Shown in pieces: positions 22,199-32,135 of a DNA stretch of 64,000 nt. The position numbers and the translations under genes were made by a program. Under the pieces are notes generated by a model. The model had not been told where the DNA came from. It worked only from the letters and a program-made list of their open reading frames with translations, and made no database searches. Location of the stretch: positions 722,088 through 786,087 of the forward strand of contig KZ627156.1 of the NCBI GenBank assembly GCA_002917775.1, in the 5' to 3' direction. The number at the start of each line of letters is the position of its first letter. Positions within the stretch are counted from its first letter, which is position 1. This DNA comes from Glaciozyma antarctica PI12 (taxonomy: Eukaryota; Basidiomycota; Microbotryomycetes; Kriegeriales; Camptobasidiaceae).

Positions 22199-22663
22199 TC
22201 CTGAGTCCACGCAAACGACTGCGCTGCTCACAGGCGTCGTGCAGGGTGCACGAGGGAGAACGCGAAGGACTGCAAGATGATGGAAGGAATGTGTCGTCGT
22301 CAGCTGGCGCACTTGACGCGTTGAGGTGCCCCAAATCCGACTGCCAGTTGCCTCCGTGCTCCTCCTCACTGCCCAAGTGGCGCCAGGCCAGCTCAGCGCG
22401 ATCAGCTCCCCCCGTCGCGACCTCCTCGTCCATCCTTCGACCGTGGCGCGAAGGCACCTCCCGTGGTGTGCGCTCTGCCGGACAGAAGAGGAGACACACC
22501 TTGGCTAGCACCAGCGATACACCGCACCTCTGCGCAAGTCGACTTTGCTTGGAGGGAAAGTAGGAGGAAGGGGAGCTGAGACAAACGAACTCGGCGCAAA
22601 AGCACGCGCCTGTCTTCTCCTACGATCCTCCAAGCTCTCCCTTGACCCTCAACGCCAACGAAG
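22199..22663. promoter_or_regulatory. Divergent promoter, unknown gene / GatC gene
   Basis: 465 bp between divergent start codons; open frames in it look like shadows. No specific motif recognised. Confidence 0.35.
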
Positions 22664-23183
22664 ATGATCTCTCGAACCGCTCTACGCCTCAGAGCAGCGC
22701 GAACGACCGTCCGCCGAGGCTACAGCGCTCCTCCCTCCCCTCCCGCCCCGCGCCCCAGCGTCCCCATCGACTCCCTCTGCATCCCCCTCCGCCCACCCTA
22801 CTCCATCGCCTCCTTCAGTCCCCTCCCCCACCCCTCTCTCCCGCGCAACTCTCACCAAGCTCCACCGCCTCGCAGCGCTCAACCCTCCTACGACCGAAGA
22901 GGGGTGGGCGGAACTCGAGGATCTCGGAGGACTGGTGGCGATTATGGAGGGCGTTCGAGGGGTGGACACGAGTGCGCTGGGGAACGGGATTGTGGATGCT
23001 AGAGTGAGGGAAAGGGGAGTGGAGAGAGGAGAGGAGGTGAGGGAGGAGGAGGAGGGGGGAGGGAGGAGCTTGTTGGAGCTGGCGGAGGTGAGGGAGGGGG
23101 ATTACTATATCGTCAGGACGCCGGAGGGGATCAGGGGGAAGAAGAGGGGTGGGTCTAAGAGCGTGGAGACGGAGGACGAGTAG
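22664..23183 (+). CDS. Mitochondrial Glu-tRNA(Gln) amidotransferase subunit C, frame discontinuous
   Basis: GatC is the small subunit of GatCAB, which converts Glu-tRNA(Gln) to Gln-tRNA(Gln) in mitochondria. The ATG at 22664 starts [23 protein letters not shown], a clear mitochondrial presequence. The GatC core [20 protein letters not shown] and [15 protein letters not shown], then [21 protein letters not shown], sits in a different frame from about 22830 on. No GT...AG pair in between gives the needed phase. A one-base indel in the C-rich tract at about 22815-22840 is the simplest reason. The alternative is that the gene is damaged. It ends with a basic/acidic tail at 23183. Confidence 0.65.
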
Positions 23184-23461
23184 GCGAGACGGACGGAGGT
23201 ACGATGGTGTTGCTCTTCCAGGTCTTCCTCGCTGACTTTGTACTGCAGAGCTACGAACAGACGGTCTGTACTTCAGAGCTGTGAACAGACTGTCGCGTTG
23301 AGATTGAGATGCCCTTCTGAAGGTCGTCTCACCTGCAGCCCGACCACCGCCGGTGAGCGTCGAACCTTTGGCTACGTGCCAGCGCTCGTTCCGACGCTCT
23401 CTCAAACCGCACGCGCGCACGGAGGGAGCCAGAATGCAATTGCAGTGCCAGCACATCATGC

Positions 23462-26400
23462 TCAATCGATCCACTTGAGTCCCATGCTCTGCGAGACGAA
23501 GCCATACTTGTCTACGGCCTCCTCGATCTTCTTCTCCGTACTCTGCTCTCGCGCGATCAGCTGTCTTCACTCCTGAGACGGAGAACAAGTCGCACCTTTC
23601 CAGCTCCATGCCCACTCTTGGTGTCGACGCGCAGCAAAAGAGGGTTCGGGTTGTTCGGCAGCTGGTGCTGCAACTCGGCGGCATGCTTGAAGGAATGAAA
23701 GGGGACGACACGATCATCATGATCTGCTGTGAGGAGCATCGTAGGAGGGTAGATCTTGGACGAATCGACGTTGTGCAGCGGGGAGTACCTGCGAGGACGT
23801 GAGCGAGCCTGAGGTGCGAGAGAGAGGGCGGAACGTACGCGTGGAGGTAGTCGAACCCCTCTGGTTCGTCGGCAGAACCATAATCAGACACCCACGCTCG
23901 ACCGATCGTGAAGCGGTGGAAGCGAAGCATGTCTAGGACTCCGACGCTGCGAGCGAGGCGCGCGTCAGCTTGCACAACGTCGATGGACGGCGCGAGAACA
24001 CTCACTCGGCGATCGCAGCTCCCCAGAGTTCAGGTGCTTGGTTGACGCAGGCAGCAACGAGCAGTCCTCCGTTAGATCCGCCCGAGATGGCGACCTTGTC
24101 CTTCGCGGCGTATCCGTGCTCCATGAGGTACTTGCCAGCCCACTGCGATTACTTCGTCAACCCGAACGCCCACGAAAACGATGACGGAGAGCGCACCTGG
24201 AAGTCGTCGAACACGTTCTGCTTCTTGTCCATCGTTCCCGCGAGATGCCAGCTCTCGCCGTACTCGGCTCCGCCGCGAATGTTGGCGACGGCGAGCACTC
24301 CTCCGTATCCACGTATCCATGTAAGGAGGGACGGAGAGAAGAAGGGGTCCATGGAGTGGGAGAATCCGCCGTAGCCGTAAAGGATCGCGGGCGCCGTTCC
24401 ATCGTTCTTGAGCCTGTGGCGAGCGTCAGCATTCCAGACGATCTCAAGAGCAAAAAGACGTACCCTGCAGGCCGCGTGATGAACATGGGAACCTTCGTTC
24501 CGTCCTTGCTCTCGTAAAACACCTGCTCCGATACGAAGTCGTCCGGGTTGATTCCGTCGACCTTCGCGACGCGATACACGCTCTGCTCCTCGCCCGTCTT
24601 CTCCTCGAACGAGTAGCGGTACACCGTCCCAGGACTCGTGAAGGAAGTCATGCTGAACCAGAAGTCTTTGTGCTCCCTGCGTCCGCTGAACTGGTCGATC
24701 GAGCCGATGAGGCCTTCTGCGAGACGCGATATGCGAGCGCCCGTCTTGAGGTTGTGCAAGTAGACTTGGTCCTTGACGTCGATCGAGTAGAGGAGGATGA
24801 GCTTGTCGTTGTCGGCGATGTGGAGGGAGGAGAGGAGCGCCGAGGGGTTGTGAGGGACGAGGTCGGTGAAGCCCTGCGACGAGGTCAGAGGCGTTGGAGA
24901 GGACGACGCGAAGACGAACCTTCTCGGGGTGCTCAACGTCGTAGGTCACGATCTTGTAGTTGGGCGAGTCGTCGGCGTTGGTGTAAACTGGGACGCGTGG
25001 CTTTCGTCAGGGTCGCTCAGGGCGGCGGAAAGACGGGAACGCACAGTAGAAGAGCGAGCCGTCGTTCGCGATCTCGGACCAGTAAACGCCCCAGTCGTCC
25101 ACGACCTTGTTCCACTTCATGTTCGGGCCGATCTCACACTCTTGAAGGTCGGCGATCCAAAGGAGGTTGGAGCGACCGGTATCCTTCGAAACGGACATGG
25201 TAACGTAGCGACCGCTGCGGCGGAGTCAGTCAGCGTCGCGAGTTAACGCTGGAGAGCGAGATATGCACTCTTCGGTTCCCCCCGCTCCGAACATCCACTC
25301 TGGGTGCTCCGCGTCCTTGTGCACGAGGACGTCCTGCTCTTGAGGCGTACCGACGCGGTGGTAGTAGACCATGGCGTTCACGTCGGCATCAGTCTCGGTT
25401 CCAGCCTTGTCGTCCTTGTCGTCTCCGTGCTCCTTGCGCTCCGGGAACCGCTGGTAGAAGAATCCCTTCGAGTCCTTGGTCCAGCCGATCCTGCGAGCTT
25501 TGTTCTCAGTCCAAATTTCGACGTCAAGCTGACTCGCGAACGCACCCCGAGAACTTGACGAAGCGAATCACGTCGTGCTCGAGGCGTCCTTCGTCCTTAC
25601 CGATCGTTTGGCCGGGAACGTGAGGAGCAGAGGAGGGTCGAACGTAGATCGTGGTCCAGTCGGATCCCTGTTGCACGAGAGATTCGTTAGCAAGCTCCCT
25701 TCAAGCCCGACGAAGCCACTCACCGATCGAGAGAGCGCGTAGGCGAACCACTTGCCGTCGTCGGAGAAGCTCGAGGACGATCGCGAGACTGAGCCATCCT
25801 CGCTGAGCAAGTTGGGCTGGTTCGCAATTAGTCTCATCCCCAAAAGCGATTGAAGAAGCAGCTCACATCAAAGAACAGCTCCCCGCCGACCTCTCCATCC
25901 TTGACCTCCTTCCCCTCCTGCCCCTTGGGGAAACGGTAGATGGATGACTGGGCTTTAAGGCCCGAGTTGTAACTGAAGTAGTAGTTGTCGTCTCCCTTTA
26001 GGGCCGGACAGGAGACTGCGAAACAAGCTCGTTAACAGCTGTAACGCGTCCTGGCAGCGAGGGCGAACGACTCACATCGCGCGTAGTTCCAGTTCTTCGT
26101 CAAGGCCTTCTTGAACGCCGCAGCGTCCTTGTTCTGGTCGAGGTACTGCCTAGCGAATTCTCCCTGAGCCTTGACAAACGCAGCGGTCTCCTCAGACGTG
26201 CTGGGTGGCTCGTGGAGCCACGAGTATGGGTCCTTGGTCGCTGCGGGGTCAGCTCTCCCTCCCCGGCTCTCCCAGCTCTCAAACTCACCTTGACCTCGAC
26301 GTTCCCGTTCTTAGCACTCTTGAAGGTCTCGGAGAAGCTCGATCGGCGGACAGCAGGGTAAGGAGTGGCGCTAGGATCCCATGCGGTCTTCGACATGACC

Positions 26401-26504
26401 GAGGAGGTTGAGGAGAAGGGGCGGAAGTTGTGCAGGCGGGTGATAGCGAGCTGGCGGGATACGAGCAGAAGGGTTGAGCTCAGTTGGGAGCGCTTCAGGA
26501 GCAT
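23462..26504 (-). CDS. Prolyl oligopeptidase (S9A family)
   Basis: Cleaves short peptides after proline. From the ATG at 26504 the protein opens with a presequence-like leader ([18 protein letters not shown]... [10 protein letters not shown]) before a second Met at codon 37 (26396), where [18 protein letters not shown], the usual POP N-terminus, begins. The beta-propeller follows over many small exons ([50 protein letters not shown]). The catalytic domain shows [33 protein letters not shown] with the nucleophile Ser, [11 protein letters not shown] with the Asp and SGHGAGK with the His. The end is MGLKWID with TGA at 23462. About 13 exons. A cytosolic housekeeping peptidase is most likely; nothing links it to peptide-toxin cyclisation. 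Confidence 0.93.
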
Positions 26505-26626
26505 TCAGAGTGTGTTGGGAGAGGACAACCTAGGCGCAAGTGCGGCGCGACTTCGTCGGCAGCGGCGGCTCTTCCTCTTTCACCTCACTGAAGCCTCTGT
26601 GCTCACACAGAGCGCGATTAACTGGA
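26505..26626. promoter_or_regulatory. Very short divergent promoter, POP / copper-fist gene
   Basis: Only 122 bp separate the two start codons, so both 5' leaders and core promoters must overlap or share one nucleosome-free region. No copper-response element was noticed in it. Confidence 0.45.
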
Positions 26627-28027
26627 ATGGTTCTCCTGGACGGCGTCACAGTGAGTCGGCACGACGTCGAGTCGAGGCCAGAGAGCTGACCTGCTCTTGC
26701 AGTTCGCGTGCCAGTCGTGTATCAAAGGCCACCGCTCGAAGAAGGTACACTCTCTCCAAACCGTATCGCTGCAGGAAGGCTGACCATAAGCCGCACAGTG
26801 CACCCACACCACTCGTCCCCTCACCGAGATCGGTCGTTCGTCCAGTCTCTGCCTCTGATTCCGGACTCTCTGCTGACCCCCTCTCAGGCAAAGGACGTCC
26901 GCCTTCGCAGTGCGAGCATTGCAGGACTCTTCGGAAGACTCGTTCGGTACATGGAAAGTGCGATTGCGTAGGGAGGGAGCTGGAGAGTGCGTCCCCGCCG
27001 AGTTCCTCCAGAGACAGGAGCTAACACGCTCTCTCCGCAGAGAAACGCACGCCACTCCTCCTGCCAGACGGACTGAAATCCGCTCTCCTTCAGCCTGTCG
27101 AGCCTGCTAAAGCTCCGACAGTTCAAAGTGCGTTCCTGCCTCCCTTCCTGCCTCTCGCGGCAAGCTCACCCCAGCACCACAGTCTCCCAGCTCCTCAACC
27201 CGTGCAACTGTCGCCGCGGTGGCAAATGCAGCTGCTGCACCGTCGTCCCTCGCAACCGCACCACCGACGGACCCCCCGCCTCCGCCGCCTCGACCTCCAG
27301 CAGCTGCTGCTCAAAGCCCGCCCCCACTCCCACTCCCGCCTTCGCCCCTCCCACCTTCGCCGCTCCCGCCCCCACCTCTTCCTGTTGTTCGAAACCTCCG
27401 CTCTCCCTCCTTCCCTCCCCCGCCCCCGCCTCCTCAAGCTGCTGCGCCCCTCCTCCTCCCCCCTCCTTCCTCCCTCCAACGTTCCTCCCCCACGCTTCCT
27501 CCCCCCTCTTCCTCCCCTCAACCCTCGGCACCTCGTCCTGCTTCTGCGGTTCCTCCTGCACCTGCATCGGCTGTCCCTCGCACGACCCCTATTCCCGCAA
27601 AACCGCTTTCGGGGCTCAAGGTCCTCGCTGCGAATGCGGGACGTCGGAATGCGCGGGAGGGGGTTGCGAGGAGGTCTTGAGGAGCGTGCTGGGGGACGAG
27701 GAGGGGAGAGAGTTGTGGAAGTTTGTCGAGGGGCAGGAGGGAGCGTTGCCGTCGTTTGAGGAGCTGTTGAGAAGGGTTGGGGAGGAGGAGAGGGGAGAAG
27801 GGGGACTGTTGGGGTGGACGGAAGGGGGGAATGTGTTGCTGCAGAGTGAGGGTTGTTCAGTCATGAACCCTGAGGCGGAGTTTGATGGGGGATGCGGCGA
27901 TATGTGTACTTGCTCGGAGGAGTGTGGATGTAGGATTGGGGTGGAGGTGGGAGAGGTGGACCAGGCGATATTGGAAGGGAGGAGCTTGTTGAGCCAGCTT
28001 GCAGAGGTAGCTTCGGCGGAGCGATGA
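26627..28027 (+). CDS. Copper-fist transcription factor (Cuf1/Mac1/Ace1 type)
   Basis: Copper-sensing DNA-binding regulator. Four small exons assemble the copper fist: exon 1 (26627-26650) MVLLDGVT; exon 2 (26703-26744) FACQSCIKGHRSKK; exon 3 (26799-26832) CTHTTRPLTEI; exon 4 from 26888 GKGRPPSQCEHCRTLRKTR, SVHGKCDC. This gives the zinc-binding Cys set, the (R/K)GHR minor-groove motif and the KGRP motif of the family. The C-terminal half has Cys clusters: NPCNCRRGGKCSCC, three Ser-Ser-Cys-Cys repeats, SSCFCGSSCTCIGC and CTCSEECGC, which can bind Cu(I) cluster-wise as in Mac1/Cuf1. The junction between exons 4 and 5 (near 26970-27045) is uncertain because the obvious acceptor gives the wrong phase. 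Start codon nearly touches the POP gene upstream. Confidence 0.88.
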
Positions 28028-28170
28028 AGGAGGGAGGGAGTCGCGTTGCTTTGCTTGCATACTCGTGTGAGAATAGATCCCCTAACCAGTTTTGAGAAGC
28101 AGTTCTCGCTCGTCTCTCTGAACTGCGATACAAGAGAAGGGGGATGCGATGCGATTGCGTCCACAAGAGT

Positions 28171-29312
28171 CTACCCAACTCCTCGGAATTCTGCAGCGGA
28201 CAGCCCTCTTGATGGTCGCTTGACGAGGCGGAAGAACATGAAGGCGGTGGCGAGTGATAATGCGTACCTGTGGGGTTGGAGGAGGGTCAGCCCGCAGAAG
28301 TAAGGAGGGATGAAGGACGCACCAGGTAACGGCGTAAGTCATGTGCTGATTCCGGAGCTCAATCGTCGCTGCTCGTCCGACAGGAATACCGCGGGCGAGG
28401 CGCATCGAAATCTGTCCAGCGTGTCCACCTGTGCGAAATCTCAATTCAGCGCGAGCAAGCGATCCCGACGAGAGCGAGACGCACTAAATATCTCGTCCAC
28501 GAGAACAGGCTCCGCGCCGACGTGCTTGGCCATCTGCTCGATATTGGCGAAGATCCACTCGTCCTTCTCGGCGTTGTTCTCGGGCGTGAACGAATTGGAC
28601 CTATCCTGGTCCCTCAGCATTCCAACAATCTCGACGGGCTCCTTGATCTGGCGGCAGTAGAGGTCCATCAGCTCGCAGCTCTGCCCGCGCTCCACCGAGA
28701 CGAACTCACCACACTCTCCGGTCGCTCGTTGATATCCTTCTTCACCCGCTTCACGAACCCTCGGTTGACCATGATCGTGTCCTGTCCCTCTCCGCGTACC
28801 AACGGCGTGATAACGTTGTACCCCAGCTCTCCGTGCGCCGTCCTCGGTCCCAACAAGATCTCATGCTCCGTATCCAGCGTTCCCTCCACAAAGACCTTGC
28901 GGTACGCGAACTCTGGAATCGCCGCAGGACTGCACGCACGGGAGGAAGTCAGCGATCGCCTCTCCCTAGCTCTTCCAAGAGAGAGAACGCACTCGATCCG
29001 CGCTGGCAACCGCACCGTATCCTTGTTGAGCTTGGCCTCGAGCTGATCAATCATATCGAGCTTCCACTGCAGCCTGCGGACCTGCCAGGTGCCCAAGCCG
29101 AAACAGACGATCGGCATCAGGCCCAGGACGTAGATGAACGGGCGCGCGCGGGACGCATTTTGCGACCGGTTCGTCGTGGGGTTCGCGGCGGAGGTGGCGG
29201 TGCTGGAGGAGAAGCGGGGACGGGGGAAGGGGATCGAGGAAGGGGTGGGTGCTGGGGTGTGAGTTGCTGAGGATCGGAGTGAGGCGCGAAGGCGTGGGAG
29301 GAAGGCGGACAT
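28171..29312 (-). CDS. SHY1: SURF1/Shy1, cytochrome c oxidase assembly factor
   Basis: Inner-membrane protein that helps Cox1 maturation and heme a insertion in complex IV. The ATG at 29312 begins MSAFLPRLRASLRSSATHTP, a mitochondrial presequence. The first membrane segment is FIYVLGLMPIVCFGLGTWQVRRL, containing the family's FxLGxWQxxR motif. Then PEFAYRKVFVEGTL, LLGPRTAHGELGYNVITPLVR, IMVNRGFVKR match the intermembrane-space domain, and FTPENNAEKDEWIFANIEQMAK leads to the last part with RNQHMTYAVTW. Splicing over about 28321-28270 yields YALSLATAFMFFRLVKRPSRG, the second membrane helix. Ends at TAG 28171-28173. Introns near 28990-28930, 28710-28690, 28480-28440 also fit. Confidence 0.92.
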
Positions 29313-29844
29313 GGTTGTGACCTGTCGTCTGGCGAAGCTGGTTAAGTGGAGCTGGTGGAGTGCGCTGCTGGTCTTCTGCTGGTCTTGAAGGGGGTTGAGT
29401 GTTGAGTTCGGCGACAGCGAACGGGCAAAGGGCACACAGAGTGCGGCGCGCGGCTGAGACACTGTTTCGTCCCTGGGCCTGCCGACCTTCGCAAGCAGAC
29501 TTGCTCTCGTCCTTCTCCAGCTCAGTGAAGCTTTTCAAGATTAACTTATCAAGACCATGAAAGAACAGCTCGACCGAGAGGGAAGGCTGAACGACCCTCG
29601 TCCTCCCCCCCCCGCTTCTCTCCTCTCGAGTCTCCGCTCTTTCGACTCCTTCACTGGCCTCGTTCGCTCTTCATCTTTGCAGGAAGAGACCCGCTCGAAA
29701 ACCCGAGAGAAAACCAAAATTACACATCAAGCATTGCAACGAGGTATTCGCCGAATCCCTCTTTCGCATCCGAATCGACCGACGCCTGTCTCTCCGTTAG
29801 CCCGCCGAAAGCGTCGCAAAATGAGTGAAAAAAGCTTACCTTCC
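29313..29844. other. Intergenic region upstream of SURF1
   Basis: 532 bp between the F-box stop codon and the SURF1 start (both minus strand). Contains an AT-rich patch around 29695-29835 and no recognisable coding block. Confidence 0.4.
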
Positions 29845-31229
29845 TCAATCCAAGTCATCGAGCACTTGAAGCTCCCTCCAACCCCACCCCTCCGCATCCT
29901 CCCCATACTCCCCTCCCCTCATCTTGACCCTAAAGCTCTCCAACTTCGTCCCCCACCCCTGCATCACAAACTCATTCAACGCATCGTCGTCATCCTCGAC
30001 ATGCACTCCGATCGTCAACGTCTTGAGCCCCCTCGGTAGCGCGTAGAAAAACGATCTCGGTAGCGAGTCGATCTGCGGCATTCCGCACGCGATAATGGAG
30101 AGATGGGAGAGGTTGGGATGGAGGGGGAGGACTGCGGTGGTCTTCTCGAGGAGGGAGGACGCGGAGATGGTGTGGTAGTGGAGGCGGAGAGATTCGAGGT
30201 TGTAGCCGGCTTGGCCAAGCGACCTGACGACGGCGGCGGGGGAAGCGTCGATGAGGTTGACCTCGCGAAGAATCTCCTTGCTCGTTGCGCGGAGGAGGAG
30301 AGCCGTCGAGCTCTCGTCGATTGTCTCGGGCGCATTTTCGTTGAGGACGGGGCTGAGGGTGAGGGAGACGAGGGGGAGGGAGGGGACGGGGAGAGGGCGA
30401 TGTTCGTGGATGTGAGAGGCGCAGTAGAAGCGCTCTTGAGGTGCGAGACTGATGTCGATATTAAGAGTTTCGAGGTGGGGAAAGATGGCGAGGCGGGAGA
30501 TGAAGTCGGAGGGGGAGAAGTCGACAGGGTAGTCCGCGGAGCGAAGGTTGGGCTGCCGCCATTCGAGACTCCTCAAGCTCGCCGCCGCCGGCTTCGCGGC
30601 GTCCAAAATAGTGCGTAGAGTGGCGGGGTGAAAATCTGACAGGTTGAGGAGCTCCAGGTTGGGGCAGAACTTGAGCGTCTTGCGGCACCATCCTAAAATG
30701 AACTCGAACTCGCTCATGTCGAGCCTTGTGAGGATCCGCTTCGGTTCGTGATCGTCGCCAAAGTCGGGGTTCTCCGAATCGTAATCGCTTTCGTCCTCGT
30801 CCAGCTCGGTGAAGATGAAGAGCCCGCTGATGAGGATCTCTTTGATGAGTCGACCGAGTCGCCGCGAGGTTTTGAGGTTCTTGAAGAGGATGGTCTGAAC
30901 GAGGTCGAGAGCAGAGGCCTCTTCCGGCATAATGAGGACTCGATGCCACACAATCGCCTGCCCTAAAACGCCCCACTGCTTCGACACGAGGCACATCGAG
31001 AGCGCCTCGGACTGGTTGAAGTTGTGACGGTTGAGGATGAGAGGGAAGATTTCGGTTGGAAAGATAGGCACTACGCGTACAGGTGTGATCAGCCCACAGA
31101 GTCCTGCAGCGTAAGGGGAAAGCGAGCTCACTGGCGTTGAGATGGACGGAGTCGGAGGCGAGCTGGCAGACGTCGGATGGGCTGCTTGAGGAGACGCGCG
31201 AGTGCTCACGGAGGGTACGTAGATTCGTG
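29845..31229 (-). CDS. F-box/LRR-like protein
   Basis: F-box proteins recruit substrates to SCF ubiquitin ligases. The F-box-like segment reads MPIFPTEIFPLILNRHNF, SMCLVSKQWGVLGQAIVWHRVLI. A long C-terminal region has irregular leucine-rich repeats (FCPNLELLNLSDF, FPHLETLNIDISL, NLSHLSIIACGMP, GLKTLTIGVHVEDDDD). The main exon ends at TGA/TAG 29845. An intron 31131-31071 (GTGAGC...CGTAG) links it to an upstream exon 31229-31132 with strongly C-biased codons (REHSRVSSSSPSDVCQLASDS), and the Met of MPIFP is formed across this splice (A|TG). A further possible exon at about 31345-31284 (RLLNERLLSPELFTPVDLNF) does not join in phase, so the true start is unresolved. Substrate unknown. Confidence 0.7.
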
Positions 31230-32135
31230 CTGCTGTTGGTCAGCTCCCTCTAAGCCATCCTCCTCCCTCCCAAGCGAGCTCACCTTGAAGTTGAGGTCGA
31301 CAGGGGTAAACAATTCCGGACTCAGCAGTCTCTCGTTCAAAAGGCGATCTGGCAGGTGAAGTCGTGGCCAGTCAATAACGCAGCTCTAGTTGCACTGGGG
31401 ACACTGCTCACAGCGCTTGGAGAGTGTGGTGAGGAGAGCGGCGTGTGAGCCGAGTTGCAGCGGAGAGGGAGGATGCGGCGCCGAGAGGAGGAATGGCTGA
31501 GGATCTGGAGGATCGTATGAGATCGTCCAGGTCACACGTAAGTAATGAAGTCCTACCTGAGGAGGTGGAGGAGGGGAGGAGGGAGAGAGGCAGCCACCCT
31601 CTCTAACTTCTCTGCTCGCGGAGAGCTCGAGCCTTCGAGGGCTCGGTTCTCCTTTCGACTGAAAAATGGAGACAGCTCCCGCAAGGCCAAGTTAACTTGT
31701 AGCTCTCCTGACGTGCTCCCAGAGAGGTAAGCTGGCCCTCCAAGAGCGAGAAGCTGGCTTCGCAACGCCACTCTTTCGGACCCAATTCCTCGCCTTCGTC
31801 CCGTTCTCTCTCGTTCTTTTTTTTGCAGCAGATCAAAAGCAATATTCTAGTCGAAGCTCGTGAGCAACTGCTCAGCTCAACGCCACGGCCCCTCGTTGCG
31901 TGTACCTCGAGCCAAAGCGGACGAAAGGCACGGCCTAGCAGTGGCCCAGCCGAGAGCACAGCGCGCAGTTAGGTAGGCCGTCACCCTCTCTACTCAACCT
32001 CGTACTCAAGCCTCGGACTCAATCTACGCCCTAGGCCACCACCCCAGCTCCACTCCTCCCCCTCCACCTCGTTCCCATCGCCCAAACCCCGACTCGCCCG
32101 GCCCGAGCGCTCACTGAGCTACTCCACCTCTCGCC
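31230..32135. promoter_or_regulatory. Divergent region, F-box gene / Sla2 gene
   Basis: About 900 bp. It may include 5' exon(s) and leader of the F-box gene at its left edge. A T8 run at 31817-31825 is followed by GCAGCAG. No other gene is supported. Confidence 0.35.

Noticed and set aside
23462-26504. POPB-type peptide macrocyclase
   Set aside because: The protein is a full prolyl oligopeptidase, but no precursor-peptide gene or modifying enzymes lie nearby, so a housekeeping role is the simpler reading.
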